64,000 nt of DNA from Sipunculus nudus (Eukaryota > Annelida > Sipuncula > Golfingiida > Sipunculidae). Below, piece after piece: positions 57,175-64,000 of the stretch. The position numbers and the translations under genes were made by a program. The notes beneath the pieces were generated by a model, which saw only the letters and a list, made by a program, of their open reading frames with translations, had not been told where the DNA came from and searched no databases. Position 1 is the first letter of the stretch; every line of letters starts with the position of its first letter. The stretch is from positions 44,275,327 through 44,339,326 of the forward strand of contig CM049308.1 of the NCBI GenBank assembly GCA_026874595.1. The letters run 5' to 3'.

Positions 57175-60100
57175 TAGCGAACCTGTGAGCTTATGCAATG
57201 GTGCGGCGTCGTCCTTCGTGTGTCGTGCGTCGTGCGTCGTACGTCGTCTGTGCGTTAACCATAGCAATCACAAAAACAGCAGAAGCTAGTATCACCAAAT
57301 TTTTTGCAAATAATCAGTCATCTGAAAAACTCTATCGGATTTTGTTTATTTTTTTCTAACTGCATTTTCTAAGATTTTAAAGGGAAAAAGCTAAAAAAGC
57401 TTTACACATCTTCTTCTCCGAAACCGTCCAGACCAATATTTCACAGAAATGATCCCTGGAAAAATCTCTCTCAAGTTTGTTCGAATGGTTCCAGTTTGGA
57501 GATTTTTGGCCGAGTTACAGGTGGTTGAACTTAGTCATCTATCCAAAAAAGCACACTTAAATTAAAATCTCAGAAACGGCTAGAGCTATAATCACCAAAT
57601 TTTATATTAATGTTTGTCACATATTTCATATCTGAAATTGAGGTATTGGTTGCGCCACCTACACTGATGTACAAACAGGTGGGGTCCAGACATCAACATG
57701 GCAACTGACCTGGCTCTGGTGGGTGTCTAGACAATGTGTCTAGACGTCTAGACACAGATAGATGCAGAATTCCCAGATTATTGGAACTATATCTTTCAGA
57801 AAAAACTTTGTTTGCATTTTAAGTGAATTAGGTTTATCATCAGGTCACATGTGAAGTGGTGCGCCCTCATTTTTTGTTGACCGCTGACCTTTCCTTGCTG
57901 CCCAGCGTCCATTTGTGCGTCTGTTTCCACACATAAACCCACATATCTCGCGAACCGTTTGACCGATCAGACTAAAAATTTTGCACAAATGTAGCCCTTT
58001 GATAGTTTTATAACATACACTAAAAATAGTGGCGACACCTGAAACCATTTTTGCACAGCGTCCATCTGTTCATCTGCTTTGGGATAATATCATCATATCT
58101 CAGCAGTGGTTTGAGTTTTCCACCTGAAATTTTGCAGGTTTATACATCCTGGACAGGTTTCTCAATTTTATGACAGGTGGCGTCACCTACATTCAGGTTT
58201 ACTCTGCAGACATCCAAGCTAATATCTCGGGAACCGTTTGACCGATTGGGCCAAAGTTGTGCATGTGCATAGATCTCACATAGCTCTTTATCATAGGCAA
58301 AACCGGTGGCGCCACCTGCAACCATTTCTGCACAGCGTCCATCTGTTCATCTGCCTTAGGATAAAATTACTCATATCTCAGCAGTGGTTTGACTTTTCCA
58401 TCTGAAATTTTGCAGGTTTATACATCCTGGACAATTTTCTCGATTTTATGACATATGGCGCCAACTACATTCAGGTTTACTCTGCAGACATCCAAGCTCA
58501 TATCTCGGGAACCGTTTGACCGGTTGGGCCAAAATTTTGCGTGTGTATAGATCTCACATAGCTCTTCATCATAGGCAAACTGGTGGCGCCACCTGCAACC
58601 ATTTCTGAACAGCGTCCATCTGTTCATCTGCCTTGGGATAAAATTACTCATATCTCCGCAGCGGTTTGACTTATTCACCTGAAAACTTTACAGTTTTAAA
58701 CATCCTGGACAGCATTCTCGATTTTATGACAGGTGGCGCCACCTACATTCATATTTACTCTGCAGACACACAAGGCCATATCTCAAGAACGGTTTGACCG
58801 ATTGGGCCACAATTTTGCATGTGTATAGTTCTCACATAGCTCTTCATCATAGGCAAAACTGGTGGCGCCACCTGCAACCAATTATGCACAGCATCCATCT
58901 GTTCATCTGCCTTGGGATAAAATCACTCATATCTCAGAAGTGGTTTGACTTATCCACCTGAAATTTTGCCGGTTTATATATCCTGGAAAGCTCTCTCGAT
59001 TTTATGATAGGTGGCGCCACCTACATTCAGGTTTACTTTGCAGACACCAAAGCTCATATCTCGGGAACCTTTTGACTGATTGGGCCAAAATTTTGCTTGT
59101 GTATTGATCTCATATAGCTCTTCATCATAGGTAAAATTGGTGGCGCCACCTGGAACCAATTATGCACAGCATCCATTTGAACATCTGCCTTGGGATAAAA
59201 TCACTCATATCTCAGCAGTGTTTTTACTTGTTCACCTGAAATTTTGCAGGTTTATACATCCTGGACAGCTTTCTCAATTTTATGTCAGGTGGCGCTACCT
59301 ACATTCATATTTACTCTGGAAACATCCAAGATCATATCTCGGGAACCGTTTTACTGAATGGGCCAAAATTTTGCATGTGTATAGGTCTCACATAGCTCTT
59401 CATCATAGGAAAACCGGTTGCGCCACCTGCAGCCATTTATGCACAGCATCCATCTGTTCACCTGCCTTAGGATAAAATCACTTATATCTCAGAAGTGGTT
59501 TGATTTATCCACCTGAAATTTTTCAGGTTTATACATCCTGGACAGCTTTCTCAATTTTATGTCAGGTGGCGCCACCTACATTCATATTTACTCTGCAGAA
59601 ATCCCAGCTCATATCTTGGGAACGGTTAGACCGAATAGGCCAAAATTTTGCGTGTGTATAGGTCTGACATAGCTCTTCATCATAGACAAAACTGATGGCG
59701 CCACCTGCAACCATTTTTGCACAGCGTCCATCTGTTCATCTGCTTTGGGATAAAATCTTTCATATCTCAGCAATGGTTTGACTTATCCACTTGAAATTTT
59801 GAAGTTGATAAATCCTGGACAGCTTTCCTAATTTTATGACAGGTGGCGCCACCTACATTCAGGTTCACTTTGCAGACATCCAAGCTCATATCTCGGGAAC
59901 CTTTTGACCGATTGGGCCAAAGTTGTGCATGTGCATAGATCTCACATAGCTCTTCATCATAGGCAAAACAGGTCGTGCCACCTATAACCAATGATGCACA
60001 GCTTCCATCTGTTCATCTGCCTTAGGATAAAATCACTCATATCTCAGAAGTGGTTTGACTTATCCACCTGAAATTTTGCAGGTTTATACATCCTGGACAG

Positions 60101-60701
60101 TTTTCTCAATTTTATGACAGATGGCACCACCTACATTGAGGTTTAATCTGCAGACATCCAAGCTCATATCTCGGGAAACTTTTGACCGATTTTGCCAAAA
60201 TATTGCTTGTGTATAGGTCCCATATAGCTCTTCATCATAGGCAAAACTGGTGGCGCCACCTGCAACCACTTATGTACAGCATTAATCTGTTCATCTGCCT
60301 TGGGATAAAATCACTCATATCTCAGCAATTTTGCAGGTTTATACATCCTGGAAAATTTTCTAGATTTTTTTAGATGTGGTACCACCTACATTCACGTTTA
60401 CGCTGCAGACTTCCATGTTATTATGCAACACACCTCACTCTATTCCCCTTGCCAATTAATCCATGCCTCACTTCACCCATCAAACTCATATTTTCATGGG
60501 ATACACATAGTTGACTACCCATATTCTAGTTTTAAAATTTCCTAGTCTGAAACTTGCAGGTCCAAAATGTCCATTTTGCTGAAATCATAACGACTAAGGT
60601 AGATATGCAGGACTAAAGAGGATCAATATTAAATTTAAAAAATTAACCTCCATTCATACTCCCAAACTTTGCACAGGTTCGCATTAGGCCTGTAGGCCTT
60701 G
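57175..60701 (+). mobile_element. Family D element, full length (3.5 kb), inside the array
   Basis: The 5' end is TAGCGAACCTGTG. The 3' end has CACAGGTTCGC (60,672-60,682, the inverse), the hairpin AGGCCT-GT-AGGCCT (60,686-60,699) and CTTG (60,698-60,701) followed by T. It splits the array phrase CCTAATTTTTT/TAGGGTA precisely. The interior has a unique 5' part (57,175-57,840), nine tandem 277-bp units and a unique 3' part (60,396-60,701). No enzyme is encoded. Confidence 0.85.
57841..60395 (+). repeat. Nine 277-bp tandem units inside element D
   Basis: The phrase ACCTACATTCAGGTTTACTC or a variant recurs at about 58,180, 58,463, 58,735, 59,012, 59,293, 59,570, 59,846, 60,126 and 60,390. Each unit has two GGTGGCGCCACC-type palindromes. 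Fragments of the same unit occur at 1-1,240 and 11,871-12,645. Confidence 0.9.
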
Positions 60702-63700
60702 TTTAGGGTAACAAATAGCTGCTATTTTCGCTTGCGATTCATTGGGACCTTCCTGTTCACCCGCCGTGAAATCCACTTCCCTGGGCGGCAGTCTTGTCAC
60801 TTTTATGGTAGCAAATAGTTGCTGTTTGCGCGTGCGATTAATAGGAGTGCTTCTTGCAGATCGCCGAGACCTCCATTCCACTTTGCGGTAGTTTTGTCTC
60901 TCTTTATGGTAGCAAATAGCTGCTATTTGCGCGTGCGATTTATGGGGCCCCCTCTGGCAGCCCTCTCTGATATCCACTCCACCTGGCGGCAGTCTTGAGA
61001 CTTTTTTATGGCAGCAAATACATGCTTTTTGTGCTTGCGACTCATGGGGCCCCTCATCCAGGCCGCTCTCATATCTACTCCCCTTGTCGGCAGCCTTGAC
61101 ACCTTTAATAGTAGCAAATTGCTGTTATTTGCGCGTGCGATTCATTGGGGTCCTTCTTGCAGGCAGCTGAGATCTCCATTCCCCCGAGCGGCAGTTTTGC
61201 CTCATTTTCTGGTAGCAAATAGCTGCTATTTGAGCGTGCGATTTATGGTGGCCTTTCTGGCAAGCCGCTGTGATATCAGCTTCCCCTGGCGGCAATTTTG
61301 ACACTTTTAATGGTAGCAAATGTCTGCTATTTGCGAGTGCGATTGACCGGCCCCCGTGGCTGGCCGCTAACATGTCCATTCCACATTTCGGCAGTCTTAA
61401 CACTCAATGCGATGCTACCAAAAATCTACCCCCCTCCCGATTTTTTTTTTGGGAAGCAAATAGTTGCTATTTGCGTGTGCGATTCATGGGAGCCCCTCTG
61501 TCTGGCCGCTCTCATGTCCACTCCCCCTTGCGTCATTCTTAACACTCAATGCGATGCTACCATAAATTTTACCCCCTCCCAATTTTTTTAGGGTAGCAAA
61601 TAGCATCTATTTGTCCGTGTGATGCTTTGGGCCCCTATTAGGAGTTCGCTCTCATGTCCACTCCTCCTGGCGGCAGTCGTAACACTCAATTCGATGCTAC
61701 GAAACATTTTACCCCCTCCCGACTTTTTTTTGGTAGCAAATAGCTGCTATTTGCGCGTGCGATATATTGGAGGCCCTCTGTCTGGCCGCTCTCATGTTCA
61801 CTCCCCCTGGCGTCATTCCTAACACTCAATGCGATGCTACCATAAATTTTATCCACTTCTTTTTTTAGGGTAGCAAAAAGCTGCTATTTGCGCGTGCGAT
61901 GCACTGGGCCCCTATGGCAGTCCGCTCTCATGTCCTCTCTACCTTGCTGCAGTCGTAACACTCAATGCGATGCTACGTTAAATTTTATCCCCTCCCAATT
62001 TTTTAGGGTGGCAAATAGCTGCTATTTGAGCGTGCGACTCATGGAGCCCCTCATCCAGGCCGCTCTCATATTTACTCCCCCTGGCGGCAGTTTTTACATT
62101 TTAATGGTAGCAAATAGTTGCTATTTGCGCGTGCGATTCATTGGGACCTCCCTGATCGCCTGCCATCAAATCCGGTTCCCTGGGCGGCAGTCTTGACACG
62201 TTTTATAGAAGCAAATAGTTGCTATTTGCGCGTGCGATTGATGGGGGTCCTTGCAGGTCGCCGAGATCTCCATTCCCCCCAGCGGTAGTTTTGTCATTTT
62301 TTTTATGGTAGAAAATAGCTACAATTTGCGCGTGTGTTTTCTGGGGCCCCCTCTGGCAGCCCTCTCTGATATCCACTCCATCTGGCGGAAGTCTTGAGAC
62401 TTTTCATGGTAGCAAATAGCTGCTTTTTGCGCTTGCGACTCATGGGGCCCCTCTTCCAGGTGCCCTTTTATCTACTCCCCTTGTCGGCAGTCTTGACACT
62501 TTTAATAGTATCAAATAGCTGCTATTTGCGCGTGCGATTCATTGTGACCTCTCTGGCAGCCCGCTCTGATATCTATTCCCCCTGACGGCAGTATTTACAC
62601 CTTTAATGGTAGCAAATAGCTCCTATTTATGAGTGCGATTTATAAGGGCCCCTTTGGCTGGCCACTAACAAGTCCACTCCCCATAGCGGCAGTCTTAACA
62701 CTTAATGCTATTCTATCGATAATTTTATCCCCTACAAATTTTTTATGGTGGTAAACAGCTGCTATTTACGCGTTCTATTTATGAGAGGCCTTCTGTCTGG
62801 CCGCTCTGATGTCCACTTCCCCTGGCGTCATTCTTAACACTCAATGTGATGCTACCATAAATTTTACCGCCTCCCAATATTTTTAGGGGAGCAAATAGCT
62901 GCTATTTGCGCGTGCGATTCATGGGGCCCTTGTTGCAGTCCGCTCTCATGTCCACTCCTCTAGGCGGCAGTTTTAACACTCAATGCGATGCTTTGTCTTG
63001 ACACTTTTAATGGTAGCAAATAGCTGGTATTTGCGCGTGCGACTAATGGGGACCCCTCTGGCAGCCCGCTCTCATATCTACTCCCCATGGCGGCAGTCTT
63101 GACACTTTAAATGGTAGCAAATAGCTGCTATTTGCGCGTGCGATTCATGGGGCCCCTGTGGCTCGCCGCTGACATGTTCACTCCCCCTGGCGGCAGTCTT
63201 AACACTATGCGATGCTACCATAAATTTTACCCCCTTCCGTTTTTTTAGGGTAGCAAATAGATGCTATTTGCTCGTGCGATTCATAGGGCCCCTGTGACTC
63301 GCCGCTCACATGTCCACTCCCCCTGGCGGCAGTCTTAACACTCAATGCAATGCTAACATAAATTTTACCCCCTCCCGATTTTTTATGGGTCGCAAAAAGC
63401 TGCAATTTACGCGTGCGATTCATGGGGCTCCTGTGGGTAGCCACTCTCATGTCAGGTCCTTCTGGCGGCAGTCGTAACACTCAAAGCGATGCTAAAATTA
63501 ATTTTACACCCTCCCAATATCTTAGGGTATCAAATGGCTGCTATTTGCAGGTGCGATTCATGAGGTACCTTTGGCTGGCCGCTCACATGTCCACTCTTCC
63601 TTGCGCCAGTCTTAACACTCAATGCAATGCTACCATAAATTTTACCCCCTCCAAATTTTTTTAGGGTGGCGAATAGCTGCTATTTTAGCGTGCGGTTCAT

Positions 63701-64000
63701 TGGGCCCCTGTGCCGCGCCCCTTACATGTCCACTCCCCCTGGCTGCAGTCTTAACACTCAATGCGATACTACCATAAATTTCACCCCTCCCGATTTTCGT
63801 TTTAGGGAAGCAAATACCTGCTTTTTGCGCGTCCGATTCATAGGGCCCCTGTGGTAGTCCCCTCTCTGTCCACTCTTCTTGGCGGCAGTCTTAACACTTG
63901 ATGCGATGCTGTCAATAATTTTACCCCGTCCCGACTTTTTAGAGTAGAAAATAGCTGCTACTTGCGCGTGCGATTCATTGGAGCGCCTCTATCTGGCCAC
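60702..64000 (+). repeat. Hairpin satellite array, right block (about 28 units), runs off the window
   Basis: Same units as 54,341-57,170. Ordered variants recur: the AGCATCTATTTG unit (55,654 and 61,594), the CTCATCCAGGCC unit (55,820 and 62,050) and the GATGGGGGTCCTTGCAGG unit (56,010 and 62,240). This shows higher-order repeats spanning the D insertion. Confidence 0.9.

Noticed and set aside
872-60269. Recurring minus-strand peptides with SLDVCRVNLNVGGATCHK
   Set aside because: They recur because they read the 277-bp D repeat; frames end at each unit and vary.
54341-64000. CRISPR-like array: regularly spaced palindromic repeats
   Set aside because: Spacing is 100-137 bp, the intervening sequence is itself repeated, there are no cas genes, and the genome is eukaryotic. 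It is a satellite.
1-64000. tRNA, rRNA or other structured RNA genes
   Set aside because: No cloverleaf with conserved tRNA box sequences or rRNA signature was found; the tRNA-like words at 30,171 and 39,962 are primer binding sites.

Overview
This window is eukaryotic, AT-rich and almost entirely repetitive. No bacterial operon, rRNA, tRNA or complete host gene is recognisable. The mix of Ty3/gypsy retroelements, short non-autonomous elements with (GTCC)n tracts behind a 5' hairpin, and element-embedded satellites is what I associate with bivalve mollusc genomes. That taxonomic call is inference.

Layout. Positions 1-13,440 are a pile of nested non-autonomous elements. I name the families A to F here: A starts with TAGCTCAGCTGAC, B with GTATCCCCAGACA, C with TATGCCCCCGCC, D with TAGCGAACCTGTG, E with TAGCCCTCAGC, F with AGGGCCCCGC. 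One possible host terminal exon lies at 6,365-6,487. Positions 14,204-31,036 hold a minus-strand Ty3/gypsy element bounded by 840-bp LTRs and a CCCA target duplication, inserted in an A element. Read on the minus strand, its order is 5' LTR, tRNA-Pro-like primer site, gag (coiled coil, SCAN-like capsid region, zinc knuckle), protease, integrase, RT, RNase H, polypurine tract, 3' LTR. Integrase before RT is the Gmr1-like order. The element is split by an A/E/C composite (22,480-26,661) and a B copy (20,470-21,620). Its 3' third, with flank, is tandemly duplicated: 13,504-18,265 and 18,266-23,037 are about 99.6% identical by eye.

Positions 32,150-33,345 are a decayed minus-strand gypsy pol remnant. 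Positions 36,148-49,307 are a second, plus-strand gypsy element with unusually long LTRs (about 2.7 kb), a tRNA-Ser-like primer site, and gag and pol broken by several frameshifts. Its 5' LTR carries a family F insertion; the 3' LTR preserves the empty site. A possible host exon on the minus strand (49,313-49,500) abuts the 3' LTR.

Positions 49,515-64,000 are satellite territory: a TTTC/ATTC-rich tract, a (TA)n tract, a 240-bp array, a 77-bp array whose units carry GGGTTAGGGTAACCC, and a 100/137-bp array with a GCAAATAG-NNN-CTATTTGC hairpin in nearly every unit. That last array is interrupted by a full-length family D element (57,175-60,701) that carries its own 277-bp tandem repeats.

Functionally the window is a record of layered transposition. 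Both large retroelements are inactive, and the small families would depend on enzymes encoded elsewhere. The main points of interest are the shared end architecture of families A to F, the filled/empty site pair, the Gmr1-like element, and the hairpin satellite with higher-order structure.
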